From: Pseudomonas sp. UBA1879
Lineage (GTDB): Bacteria; Pseudomonadota; Gammaproteobacteria; Pseudomonadales; Pseudomonadaceae
Length of the DNA stretch: 64,000 nucleotides
Reading direction: 5' to 3'
Assembly: GCF_002338065.1 (NCBI RefSeq)
Contig: NZ_DDHJ01000004.1
Coordinates: forward strand, 449,943-513,942
In this document: positions 24,989 to 33,511 of the stretch, piece after piece
Position numbering within the stretch: the first letter of the stretch is position 1
How the letters are laid out: every line of letters starts with the position of its first letter
Position numbers and translations under genes: made by a program
The notes under the pieces: generated by a model
Database searches by the model: none
Told to the model about the DNA's origin: nothing
What the model saw: only the letters and a program-made list of their open reading frames with translations

Positions 24989-25441
24989 TCATACTGCAAT
25001 AATCTGCCTAGCCAACACCATCTCCACCGAATCCCCATCCTGATTCAACGAATCCAGCCCCGACTCAGGCACGTCTCTCGATATGCTTTGAGCCGCGGCT
25101 ATCTTCTTGGCCATCAGTTGCAGACAGGTGATTTGCGATGTGTCGGCATAGCCGAAGAACACCACTCGCACCGGATGCTTCTGTCCGATCCTCTATGACC
25201 GCCGTTCTGCCTGCTGCAGGGTGTACATGTTGTACCCCGTTTGCAGGAACGCGATGGTCGGGAAGTCGAGCAGATCCAGACCAGTCTTTACCAGCTCCGG
25301 GTTGGTGATGAGAACGTCGATGCCGCGATCAACCTGGTCGAGAATCCAGTCCTCGCGCCGGGCTGTGTCGACGGAGGCTTTGAGAACCGCCACCTTCAGG
25401 GATGGTGGATCTCTCGGAACCTCAGGGGGCATGCTCGACAA
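24989..25441 (-). pseudogene. C-terminal remnant of ICE-type SNF2/DEAD helicase
   Basis: The reading V-A-V-L-K-A-S-V-D-T-A-R-R-E-D-W, then D-V-L-I-T-N-P-E-L-V-K-T-G-L-D-L-L-D, then T-L-Q-Q-A-E-R-R-S, stop, R-I-G-Q-K-H-P-V-R-V-V-F-F-G-Y is the conserved C-terminal helicase lobe (motifs V-VI) of a helicase common in pKLC102-type ICEs. A TAG at 25193 replaces the expected Trp before R-I-G-Q, and the N-terminal part is missing beyond about 25405. An 82-bp piece (25256-25337) recurs at 51889. Confidence 0.8.
25256..25337. repeat. 82-bp helicase-derived direct repeat, copy 1
   Basis: Matches 51889-51970 at 80 of 82 positions in the same orientation. It encodes V-D-R-G-I-D-V-L-I-T-N-P-E-L-V-K-T-G-L-D of the helicase on the minus strand. 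Confidence 0.95.
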
Positions 25442-25851
25442 GGCTCCTCAGGCGCCGCCCATAGGCCTCAGATTTCCCCTAATAGGCTCCAATGAGCTCC
25501 GAGAAGTGATCTCCTCACTGCAGCCGAAGCAGATAAGCTAAATGAAGAACCGGTGCGCCTGGCTCAGGAATTCGCATTCGGCTGAGCAAGCTATAGACCT
25601 CGGAAAACCCCGGTGCCGCTCAGCCCAGCTATCAAGCGTGGCGTGAGTTGCCGCAATTCAGTAGAAAAAAGACCGACTGATTATGCGGAAACTGCCACAA
25701 TTCTCATGACTGGATTGTTGGTGAGATCGCCAACCATTACTATCAGCCTTACGCTTGTTTGCTGGTCGAGCGTAACGCTAGGGGTATGAGTGAGAATCCG
25801 ATCTCATCAGAATCAACTATAAATAGTTCGCATGTAAAAAAGGGACAGTCG
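25442..25851. other. Gap between helicase remnant and lipoprotein gene
   Basis: No gene is supported. Base composition becomes AT-richer towards 25,700, anticipating the foreign-looking lipoprotein gene. The right part presumably holds that gene's promoter; no clear boxes were chosen. Confidence 0.4.
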
Positions 25852-26271
25852 ATGCGCAAGATTAATGGTTTTAGGGCTTCAGTACTTTTACTACTGGTAA
25901 TTAATTTGTCAGCGTGCGAGACAATGGCGAATGCTGTCCCGACCATCCCAGACTTGATCTACAGTAATAAGTTTAAAGGGGGCAGCGTCCAGGCGGTTTA
26001 TGATAAATTTGGAAGACCCGACAAAGTCATCAAAACTGCCGATGGCCAATCTTCGGCAAGCTGGTTCATGGAGAAACAGTATTCCTTGACAGATACGGCG
26101 AACACCGCAAGCGCGGGTCCTGCAGGTGGGGTAACACTCACGCCAACATCTAATACCAAATATTATGATAAGAAGTGTACGATCATAGTGACGTTCGATA
26201 GTAAAAACATAGTCACTGATTATAAAACTATAAAAAACTCACCTGGCAGTTGTACCCAGTTCGGGGTATAG
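25852..26271 (+). CDS. Putative lipoprotein, BamE/SmpA-like architecture
   Basis: 139 aa. The signal peptide ends in the lipobox L-S-A-C (Cys22). The segment V-Q-A-V-Y-D-K-F-G-R-P-D-K-V resembles the first strand-helix of BamE/SmpA-type domains, and two further Cys occur near the C-terminus. AGGGA lies before the ATG. The gene is markedly AT-rich for Pseudomonas (many AAT, TAT, ATA codons), which suggests recent acquisition. A second AT-rich lipoprotein of the same build lies at 48669. Confidence 0.7.
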   Translation: MRKINGFRASVLLLLVINLSACETMANAVPTIPDLIYSNKFKGGSVQAVYDKFGRPDKVIKTADGQSSASWFMEKQYSLTDTANTASAGPAGGVTLTPTSNTKYYDKKCTIIVTFDSKNIVTDYKTIKNSPGSCTQFGV

Positions 26272-26599
26272 ACTTGTCAGAAACACCAGAACAGTTTGGC
26301 CATGGTGAACATCTGAGCCGCTGCAACGTCGAGCGCGGCCCAAGCCGATCAGCCGAAGCAACAAATTGTGCGACGGATACTGTTGGTGGGGGCGTCAGGG
26401 AGATGTGCTTGGCTGCAAAGCGTGTCAAATGGCAAGTCGAGAACGACTACAGCGGCGCAAAAGTTTGGGTCGCTGTAGACCCTGACGCGCCATAGGAACA
26501 GTGCGTGAATGTGCCGAGCCGATTTGGAGCGTTGGTATAGCTCGACACATTACGGTTGCATCCACCGCCCTGGGGCCGCAGTGGATGCGCCGGGTTCCA
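26272..26599. other. Gap before the second glutathione-transferase gene
   Basis: Nothing convincing is coded here on either strand; short frames lack ribosome-binding sites and recognisable motifs. Confidence 0.4.
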
Positions 26600-27304
26600 T
26601 CACTCGCTTTTTGGCGCGCCTTGCTCGACCAGGGCTCGCCAGGTTTGATAGCTAGGGCGCTTTTGCATGTTGTCATGCCATGCTCTTAACGCGACGCACT
26701 CTTCAGGTACCGGCAGTTTCACCAAAGCGGCGAAGATCAGACCGCCCAGGACAGCGATGTCCGCCATCGAAAACGTGTTGCCGGCAACGAATGGCTGACC
26801 TTTGAGCAGATTGTCGAAATAACGCATACCTCGGATAGCTTTCTCACCCATTTTTGCGCCCCACTCGGCGTTCTGATACAGCTCGACCTTTGGCCCCAAG
26901 CCTGGCGTGGCATGGTGAAAATAGACGCTCACGGCATCGAGCAACTCGATTTCAGCGCGCTTGGTCATCATATGGATTAACCCCTTCTCCAGAGGCGTTT
27001 CGCCTGTAAGCACCGGGTTACCGTCCAGGCTGTCCAGGTACTGGGTAATCGCGGTGCATTCCGCAATTAACGTCCCATCTTGCAGCTCAAGTACAGGAAG
27101 TGTGCCGGAGTAATTGATGGCAAGGAACTCAGGCTCCTTGTGCTCGCCGGTCCACAGGTTTACCGAAACGAATTTTATTTTCGGCAATAGCCCTTTTTCG
27201 GCAAGAGCGATGCGTACCCGGGCTGGGTATGGGCCATCGAACCAATCATAGATTTTCATCGAGGAAAGAGAGGAAGCGTCAACGGATGGATGTTGAGTAG
27301 TCAT
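26600..27304 (-). CDS. Glutathione S-transferase family protein
   Basis: 234 aa (ATG 27304; an ATG at 27259 would give a 219-aa form starting M-K-I-Y-D-W-F). The thioredoxin-fold N-domain contains G-T-L-P-V-L-E-L-Q-D-G-T-L-I-A-E-C-T-A-I, the glutathione-binding loop; the C-domain has F-V-A-G-N-T-F-S-M-A-D-I, the N-capping box. It is divergent from a TetR gene with two shared operator copies in between, implying an inducible detoxification unit. Confidence 0.88.
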   Translation of the reverse strand: MTTQHPSVDASSLSSMKIYDWFDGPYPARVRIALAEKGLLPKIKFVSVNLWTGEHKEPEFLAINYSGTLPVLELQDGTLIAECTAITQYLDSLDGNPVLTGETPLEKGLIHMMTKRAEIELLDAVSVYFHHATPGLGPKVELYQNAEWGAKMGEKAIRGMRYFDNLLKGQPFVAGNTFSMADIAVLGGLIFAALVKLPVPEECVALRAWHDNMQKRPSYQTWRALVEQGAPKSE

Positions 27305-27316
27305 GCCAATTTACCT

Positions 27317-27334
27317 GCCTGTCAAATGGTAGGT
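27317..27334. promoter_or_regulatory. TetR operator, copy 1 (gst side)
   Basis: GCCTGTCAAATGGTAGGT matches the better palindrome at 27372 in 15 of 18 positions. It lies 13 bp upstream of the gst start. Confidence 0.65.
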
Positions 27335-27371
27335 AAAGGTTGATCCGGATTTGGCGCGCTGTCAATACCCT

Positions 27372-27389
27372 ACCTGTCAATTGGCAGGT
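27372..27389. promoter_or_regulatory. TetR operator, copy 2
   Basis: ACCTGTCAATTGGCAGGT is an 18-bp near-perfect palindrome (one mismatched pair). It sits midway between the divergent gst and tetR genes, 62 bp before the tetR start. Confidence 0.75.
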
Positions 27390-27450
27390 GACCTCACGGC
27401 GGGTAGAATGTGCGCTAAACCGACTATGTATCCAGGGTGAGGATGACGAC

Positions 27451-28014
27451 ATGAGTGAAAACGCCCGAGAGGCCATCCTGGCTGCGGCGAGATCTGCAGC
27501 ACAGCTACATGGCTACAGCGGTATCAATTTCCGGAGCATTGCCGAAGAGGTCGGGATCAAAAACGCAAGCATTTACTACCACTTTGCGAGCAAGGCAGAT
27601 TTAGGCGCTGCCGTCGCAGAACGCTATTGGCAGGACACGCTGGCAGTGCTTGATGAGATACGGGCCTCTAACACTGATCCACTACAGTGTTTACAGCTGT
27701 ATCCCTCCATCTTTCGTAGATCTTTGAAAGACCATAACCGGCTCTGCCTGTCTAGCTTCATGGCCGCAGAATACGAGGATCTGCCTGACCAGGTCTCTAA
27801 GGAGATAAAGACTTATGCGGACGTTAATGTGAAATGGCTGGCCGAAGTGCTAGTAGATGCGGGCTGGGACGTTGAGTATGCCTGCGAGCGCCGTGCACGC
27901 GCCATCTACACCGCTGTTGCGGGTGCGCAGCTTATTGCGCGCACCTCAGCAGACATCAGTCTGTTCGACGACTTGATGTTGAGTTATATAGAAGCCGGGT
28001 TGATTCCCGCCTGA
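27451..28014 (+). CDS. TetR/AcrR-family transcriptional regulator
   Basis: 187 aa. The helix-turn-helix reads F-R-S-I-A-E-E-V-G-I-K-N-A-S-I-Y-Y-H-F, with the canonical start A-R-E-A-I-L-A-A-A-R. ATG 27451 has GTGAGG upstream; a longer frame from 27340 would run through the operators and is rejected. It is expected to repress itself and the divergent glutathione-transferase gene. Confidence 0.9.
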   Translation: MSENAREAILAAARSAAQLHGYSGINFRSIAEEVGIKNASIYYHFASKADLGAAVAERYWQDTLAVLDEIRASNTDPLQCLQLYPSIFRRSLKDHNRLCLSSFMAAEYEDLPDQVSKEIKTYADVNVKWLAEVLVDAGWDVEYACERRARAIYTAVAGAQLIARTSADISLFDDLMLSYIEAGLIPA

Positions 28015-28019
28015 TGCTT

Positions 28020-28205
28020 GACGGCAAAGTCATCTGCGATCCTCGCTTTGATCTTGAAAAAGTCCAGGACCAGCATTTCCATAGAACGGGCCGCGCGACA
28101 CGAAGTGCGCCAACTACGGCGCCACTCATCATGGAGCGCCGCGCAGTGGGACTATTTTTAGAACGCTACGAAAATAAAATTGGGCGCAACTTATTCCTTG
28201 GGTAG
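28020..28205 (+). pseudogene. C-terminal remnant of an InaA-like gene
   Basis: Read across two frameshifts it gives D-L-E-K, then A-A-R-H-E-V-R-Q-L-R-R-H-S-S-W-S-A-A-Q-W-D-Y-F, then L-E-R-Y-E-N-K-I-G. This parallels the C-terminus of the intact InaA-like protein at 54974-55651 (A-A-R-H-D-V-R-Q-L-R-R-H-S-P-W). One frameshift lies near 28082, the other is a missing T in the T run near 28155. The rest of the gene is lost. Confidence 0.75.
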
Positions 28206-28229
28206 GGTTGCACCCAGGCGATTGACACG

Positions 28230-29825
28230 CTAGCTCACACCATTAGGCCCTTCGAGAACCAGTCGAACTTTTTTTGCCAGATCAGTGGGTATGTAGGGCT
28301 TGGAGATCACGTCGAATTCGTTGCCTCCGGCATCGGTGCGCTCCAAGGAGTTCTCCGAATAGCCTGTGGTCAAGAGCACTCGGAGTTTGGGATACAAGCG
28401 CTTTGCCTCACGGGCGAGCATGACGCCATTGATGCCACCGGGCATGATCAGGTCGGTGAACAGCAGATCGAATGATTCACCTTTCAAAAATGACAAGGCT
28501 TCTCTACCGCTATAGGCTACCTCGCACGAATAGCCGTACTCCTCAAGTACCATTCTGGCGAGCTCCGCCACGTCAGGCCTGTCTTCCACGATCAAAACCC
28601 GTTCATGCCCCGTCTGTTCTGAGGTACTTTCTGTCGCTGTAAGTTTGTGAGGCTGGCTGTCGTCTGCAGGAAAATACATCCGGATCGTTGTACCGATGCC
28701 TTCTTCTGAATAAATCCTGGCCGTGCCCCCCGACTGCTTCATGAATCCGTAGACCATGGAAAGTCCCAAGCCAGATCCCTTGCCTTCTTCTTTGGTGGTA
28801 AAGAAGGGGTCCATCACCCGGCTCACGATCGCCGCGGGCATACCTGCTCCGTTGTCAGTAATCGCCAGGCTCACATAGCGACCTGGCATAAGCCCGTCAT
28901 ACGAAGTGGAGCTGAGGTTTTCGATTCTGACGTTTTTCGTTTCCATGGTCAGGTGACGCTGCTTGTTGTGCTCCATGGCATCACGCGCATTGATGAAGAT
29001 GTTCAGCAGCGCGACTTCGGTTTGCGTAGGATCGACACGGCAATTCCACAGGTCATCAGCGAGAACCACCCGCAGTTCGGTGTCGATCAGCGTTCGCTCA
29101 GCCATCTCCTGGGAAGAAGTGACAATCGAATTCAAGTTGACCACGCGCCCTTGCAGCTTCTGCTTACGTGAGAAGGCCAATAGCTGCTGCGTGAGGGTTT
29201 TTGCCCGTTCAGCGGCATCGCGTGCGTTCGAAGCGCTGCGCAGGATGCGCTGTTGGTCATAGTGAGGTTTGTCAGCAGTGCGCTGGATCATGTCCAGGTA
29301 GCCGATCATTACCTGAAGCAGGTTATTGAAATCATGGGCGATGCCGCCAGTGAGCTGCCCCAGGGCCTCCATTTTCTGTGCTTGGCGCAGTCCGTCCTCA
29401 GCATCGCGGCGGCGGCTAACGTCCAGCTGAGAGGCAAAGAAATAGATCAAATCGCCTGAGTCGTTGTAAACCGGTGAAATGAATAAAGCATTCCAGAAAC
29501 TCGATCCGTCTTTTTTGTAATTCACAATTTCGACGGCTACTTCGGATCTGGCCTCGATGGCCTCTCGCACTTGCCGCACGGCGTTAGGATCAGTTTCAGG
29601 CCCCTGCAAAAACCTGCAGTTGGTACCCACGATCTCCTCGCGGCTGTAGCCCGTCATGTCAATGAAGGCGTTGTTGGCAAAGATGATGGGGTTATCGGGC
29701 CGCTTGGGATCTGTAACGATCATGGGCATGCGAGTGGTTTCGACTGCGGCAAAAAAGATGTTGTGATCCGAACCGCTGATGTCGCCAGTGGAGCTGTCGT
29801 TTACACGTGTTGGGTGATTCGCCAT
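28230..29825 (-). CDS. Blue-light LOV histidine kinase with attached receiver
   Basis: 531 aa. An N-terminal LOV (PAS) domain carries the flavin-adduct motif G-T-N-C-R-F-L-Q-G with Cys70. A HisKA dimerisation domain follows with His164 in G-I-A-H-D-F-N-N-L-L, then an HATPase domain (N box N-A-R-D-A-M, D-N-G-A-G-M, G-S-G-L-G-L) and a C-terminal receiver with Asp458 in F-T-D-L-I-M-P-G. This matches the LOV-HK-REC hybrid kinases of P. syringae. ATG 29825 has a GGAG site; the longer upstream frame has no motif. Soluble, cytoplasmic photosensor; no dedicated partner gene is next to it. Confidence 0.93.
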   Translation of the reverse strand: MANHPTRVNDSSTGDISGSDHNIFFAAVETTRMPMIVTDPKRPDNPIIFANNAFIDMTGYSREEIVGTNCRFLQGPETDPNAVRQVREAIEARSEVAVEIVNYKKDGSSFWNALFISPVYNDSGDLIYFFASQLDVSRRRDAEDGLRQAQKMEALGQLTGGIAHDFNNLLQVMIGYLDMIQRTADKPHYDQQRILRSASNARDAAERAKTLTQQLLAFSRKQKLQGRVVNLNSIVTSSQEMAERTLIDTELRVVLADDLWNCRVDPTQTEVALLNIFINARDAMEHNKQRHLTMETKNVRIENLSSTSYDGLMPGRYVSLAITDNGAGMPAAIVSRVMDPFFTTKEEGKGSGLGLSMVYGFMKQSGGTARIYSEEGIGTTIRMYFPADDSQPHKLTATESTSEQTGHERVLIVEDRPDVAELARMVLEEYGYSCEVAYSGREALSFLKGESFDLLFTDLIMPGGINGVMLAREAKRLYPKLRVLLTTGYSENSLERTDAGGNEFDVISKPYIPTDLAKKVRLVLEGPNGVS

Positions 29826-30260
29826 TGCTGCTCCGGCCAATGAAAATAACAGCCGCCCCCGCTGAGCGACTTGATAATGTGACCAGCTTTCGTGGCGGTG
29901 GTGCAAGCTTTTCGCAAATGGCGTGTAACTGGTCGATGCTGAACCGCTTGGGCAGCCAATAGACGCTAGTGTCATTCAGCAGCCCGGGTCACCGGGATAG
30001 CCGCAAGCAACCAATGTTGCCGGTTGCCGCTTGCAGAACAAATCGGGGCAGGGACGATGATTGATGTGCTCCATGGTGGGTTCACCAAGGACTTCGACAG
30101 CCTGAGCGAGTTTTGCAACCAGCCTCACACGGTTCAAAGCGAATGCATGAGGGGCTTGAGGGCCGGGCTTCGCCGTTCGGTAGCTATCTACTTTCAGCTA
30201 TCGGATAATGCCGGGATGTTTCGCTTTCGACGTTCAGTCAGTCGCCAAGGAGAGTCAACG
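29826..30260. other. Divergent promoter region of LOV kinase and iclR
   Basis: No gene. Two AGCTATC words 14 bp apart (30182 and 30196) precede iclR. The TRGAA-N5-TTYCA palindrome found elsewhere in this region was not seen here. Confidence 0.45.
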
Positions 30261-31001
30261 ATGGTCAAAACGCGTCCGCGCCCAGCGGTTAACGGCGTGG
30301 CATCTGCCGATCGGGTGCTTACCGTTCTGTCCGCATTTCGGATCGGCGATACCGCTTTGAGTCTCGTCGAGCTGGTAGAGCGTACCGGGCTGATCAAGAG
30401 CACGATCATGCGGTTGATGGTCTCGCTGGAGACGCATGGTTTTGTCAATCGGATGGCTGACGGCCGCTATATGCTTGCCAGCGAAGTGATGCGTCTGAAT
30501 GCGGTGTATCAGGAAGCGCTGGATCTGGAGCGCCATGTCGTGCCAAGGCTGCACCAGTTGACCGACGAAACGGGCGAAACGGCTTCTTTCTACGTACGTC
30601 ACGGCGCCTATCGTCTTTGCCAGTATCGGGTCAATTCACCGCATCGCCTGCGTTTGCACCTGCAGCAAGGTGATATGCGGCCCATGGATGGCGCTGCGGG
30701 CGCCGAGGCGCTACGCACGCCATTCAGCCGTGCCAAAGACGGGCTTGAGCCTTTTTATTCCAGTGGTGCCACCGACCCTCACGCGGCCTCGATGGCATTG
30801 CCAATCTACGGCGCGTTACAGGAAGTCGTGGGTGCGTTGGTGCTTTCCGGCCCGGCGGCTCGATTGACCAACGACTATGCGAAGTCCATCCGAGACGTAT
30901 TTGTTGCAGTGGCTGAGGACCTGACCCGCAGCCTGGGCGGTAAATCCACCCGTGAAGAAAAGGGCGCCCATAGCGCCCCTGTCCCGGAAGGTATCAACTG
31001 A
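30261..31001 (+). CDS. IclR-family transcriptional regulator
   Basis: 246 aa. The N-terminal winged helix (R-V-L-T-V-L-S-A-F-R-I-G-D ... S-T-I-M-R-L-M-V-S-L-E) is followed by the IclR effector domain (T-G-E-T-A-S-F-Y-V-R). AAGGAGAG lies before ATG 30261. It converges on the Tat-type hydrolase gene and their ends overlap by 8 bp. It is the leading candidate for the regulator that binds the palindromes at 34563, 34645, 38138 and 38269. Confidence 0.9.
   Translation: MVKTRPRPAVNGVASADRVLTVLSAFRIGDTALSLVELVERTGLIKSTIMRLMVSLETHGFVNRMADGRYMLASEVMRLNAVYQEALDLERHVVPRLHQLTDETGETASFYVRHGAYRLCQYRVNSPHRLRLHLQQGDMRPMDGAAGAEALRTPFSRAKDGLEPFYSSGATDPHAASMALPIYGALQEVVGALVLSGPAARLTNDYAKSIRDVFVAVAEDLTRSLGGKSTREEKGAHSAPVPEGIN
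30954..30978 (-). terminator. Terminator of the hydrolase operon inside iclR
   Basis: On the minus strand GGGCGC-TATGG-GCGCCC is followed by TTTTCTTC. It ends the minus-strand hydrolase transcript but lies within the last codons of iclR on the other strand. Confidence 0.7.
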
Positions 31002-31914
31002 AGCCGTACAGGCTGACCGGGTTGTCCCGCAGGATAAGCGTTCGGTCGTGTTCCGATGGCGCCCATTGGTAGAGCAGGTCGAGAATGTCGGCGTCGTTGG
31101 GTTTGTTTTCCGTCGCCGTGGGGTGGGGCCAATCGCTGCCATACAGCATTCTTTCCGGGTTGATCTTCACCAGCGCCTGCGCCACCTGACTGACGTCGCT
31201 GTAGGTGGGAGCGCCAATTTTGGATCGAATGTAGGGGCCTGACAGCTTGACCCACGTGCGCTGATTGTTCAGCAATCGAGTGATGGCAGCGAATGCGGCG
31301 GACTTCACGCCTTCTGGCTGAGGCACATGGCCCATGTGATCGATGACCAGCCGGGAAGGTAGCTTCGCCAGGCGGCTTTCCAGATCAGTCAATTGCGTGC
31401 CCGGCGCGACGACCTGCACGTTCCACCCCAGTTCATTGATACGCGCCGCGAGTGTTTCGAGGTCGTCGAGGTTGGCGCCACCGTAGCTCAGGTTGAAGCG
31501 TATGCCACGGACACCTGCTGCGTGGAGTGCTTCCAGTTCCTTGTCTGCAATCGAAGCCGCGACCACTGCAACGCCGCGAGCGTCGCCGTGTGCGTTGGCC
31601 AGGCCATTGAGCATGACCCGGTTATCGGTGCCATAGGTGGACGGCGTGACAATGACCATGCGCCTCACGTGAAGGCGTTGCTGCACCTGACGATACTCTT
31701 CCAGCGAGGCATTGGGGGGCAGTAACGCTGCCCCGGCGGCGGCCGGAAAATGATCATCGTACAGGTGCATGTGGCAATCCACGCTGCCCGCCGGCGGCAC
31801 CAGCATCGAACTGTTCTCGCCGCTGGAATAGCGGAAACCTGCGAAGGCGTTGAGCGACAGGAGCGCCCCGAGTGAAACGCCACCCTGGACGAAATGACGA
31901 CGGCTTAAGGTCAT
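30994..31914 (-). CDS. Tat-exported amidohydrolase-2 family hydrolase (lactonase-like)
   Basis: 306 aa. The N-terminus S-R-R-H-F-V-Q-G-G-V-S-L-G-A-L is a twin-arginine signal, so the folded metalloenzyme is probably exported. The TIM-barrel keeps metal/active-site residues C-H-M-H-L-Y, V-I-D-H-M-G-H and Y-G-S-D-W-P-H-P of the amidohydrolase-2 family, which includes PDC hydrolase LigI and sugar lactonases. It is the last gene of a minus-strand unit with an MFS carrier and a 2-hydroxyacid dehydrogenase. The upstream in-frame extension to 32052 is rejected because it would bury the Tat motif. Confidence 0.85.
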   Translation of the reverse strand: MTLSRRHFVQGGVSLGALLSLNAFAGFRYSSGENSSMLVPPAGSVDCHMHLYDDHFPAAAGAALLPPNASLEEYRQVQQRLHVRRMVIVTPSTYGTDNRVMLNGLANAHGDARGVAVVAASIADKELEALHAAGVRGIRFNLSYGGANLDDLETLAARINELGWNVQVVAPGTQLTDLESRLAKLPSRLVIDHMGHVPQPEGVKSAAFAAITRLLNNQRTWVKLSGPYIRSKIGAPTYSDVSQVAQALVKINPERMLYGSDWPHPTATENKPNDADILDLLYQWAPSEHDRTLILRDNPVSLYGFS

Positions 31915-32091
31915 GCTGAAGTTCTCATTATTCTTGTGGAGTTCGAGGAAAAAGTGCTCGAGTCTGGATCGAGCAGCGTGTCGCATTGCACCCTGACGAT
32001 AGGGTAGGGGTGTAGGACCAGCGAACGCCGCGGCCCTCTTGCTATTGGGCAATGTCGGGCCAAAGCTTGCAGCTTTGACCCGTTTGCAGGT

Positions 32092-33426
32092 TCAGCTCGC
32101 TTTGATCGAGTCAGGCTCTCCAAAGGACGCGCGTTTGTGCTTGCGGCCCATCAACAGCACCGCAATCCCGCCCGCAGCGCACAGGGCCGCCAATGGCAGC
32201 ATTGCCAGTGCATAGCTTCCGGTCGCTTCATGGATGGCGCCGTAGACGTTGACCATCAACCCGCCACCAATCAGGTTCGCCAAAGCCCCGACCGCTGCCA
32301 GACCCGCTGCGGCCGTGCTGCTGGATAGCCATGTCGACACCAGTGCCCAGAACGGGCCTTTCATCGAGTAGGCACCGACCAGAACCATGGTGAGCAACAT
32401 CACAGTGGCCGGCAGCGAGGATGTCACCAACGCCAACAGCAGGCCGACGGCAATCAGCAGCAGCGTGAGTGACGTATGCCAGCGACGTTCGCCGGTGCGG
32501 TCAGAACTGCGCCCCCAGATGATCATGGCGACAGAGGCGATGCCGTATGGAATGGCGTTGGTGAAGCCGATTTCCAGGTTGGACAGTCCGAAGGTTTTGA
32601 GCAATTGAGGCGCCCAGACGCTCATCGTGCTGCCCGCTGCGGATGCCCCTGAGTAGATCAGCGCAAGGACCCAGATGTCCTTGTGCTTGAGCAGCTTCCA
32701 TAGCGACATGTGACCGATATTGGTTTTGCGCTGCTTCTCTTCTTCAAGTTGGTTGACCAGCCAGTTGCGCTGCTCGTTACTCAGCCACTTCGCCTGTGCC
32801 GGACGATCGGTAAGCACGAACAGGCATGCGATCCCGAGCAACACGGCAGGGATGCCTTCAAGGATGAACAGCCAATGCCAGCCGCGCATCCCCATCCAGC
32901 CGTCGAGCGTCAGCAGGAAACCCGACAGAGGCGAGCCCAGGAAGTTGGCACCGGGGATGGCCACCATGAAGATCGCCACCATGCGCGCCCGGTACGCCGA
33001 CGGCAGCCAATAGGTCATGTACAGCAGCACACCCGGGAAGAACCCAGCCTCTGCAGCGCCCAACAAAAAGCGCATGACGTACAGCGAGTTGGCACCCTGG
33101 ACGAACGCGGTGCCTGCGGAGACGATGCCCCAAGTGATCATGATTCGGGCGATCCAGATTCGTGCGCCGAATTTCTGCAATGCAAGGTTGCTGGGTACTT
33201 CGATCAGAAAGTAGGAAACGAAAAACAGGCTGCTGGCAAAACCGAAGATAGCGGGCGTCAGGCCCAGGTCATGGTTCATTTGCAGGGAGGCCATTCCGAT
33301 GTTGCCCCGATCGATAATTGCGATCAGGTAACAGAGGATCAGAAACGGCAGCAGACGCCAGGCAACGCGATGCATCGTGGTACGTTCGAGTTCGCTGACG
33401 GGGGCGGGGGTAGGCTTTACGGCCAT
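32092..33426 (-). CDS. MFS transporter, anion:cation symporter family
   Basis: 444 aa with twelve hydrophobic segments. The N-terminal motif (Y-L-I-A-I-I-D-R-G-N-I-G-M-A) and R-I-W-I-A-R-I-M-I-T-W-G are typical of the ACS family that imports organic acids such as tartrate, phthalate, galactonate or hydroxyphenylacetate. It is 85 bp after the 2-hydroxyacid dehydrogenase gene and upstream of the exported hydrolase, so the three probably form one unit. Confidence 0.9.
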   Translation of the reverse strand: MAVKPTPAPVSELERTTMHRVAWRLLPFLILCYLIAIIDRGNIGMASLQMNHDLGLTPAIFGFASSLFFVSYFLIEVPSNLALQKFGARIWIARIMITWGIVSAGTAFVQGANSLYVMRFLLGAAEAGFFPGVLLYMTYWLPSAYRARMVAIFMVAIPGANFLGSPLSGFLLTLDGWMGMRGWHWLFILEGIPAVLLGIACLFVLTDRPAQAKWLSNEQRNWLVNQLEEEKQRKTNIGHMSLWKLLKHKDIWVLALIYSGASAAGSTMSVWAPQLLKTFGLSNLEIGFTNAIPYGIASVAMIIWGRSSDRTGERRWHTSLTLLLIAVGLLLALVTSSLPATVMLLTMVLVGAYSMKGPFWALVSTWLSSSTAAAGLAAVGALANLIGGGLMVNVYGAIHEATGSYALAMLPLAALCAAGGIAVLLMGRKHKRASFGEPDSIKAS

Positions 33427-33511
33427 TGTGCTCTCCTGTGTTTATTTTTTTGGAGAAACGGTTCGGAACGGATTCGCGCCGCTGCGCAGCGGCACGCATT
33501 CGCTCGTGAGG

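Noticed and set aside
26250..26495. 81-aa plus-strand frame after the lipoprotein
   Set aside because: It overlaps the lipoprotein stop region, lacks a ribosome-binding site and has no protein-like pattern.
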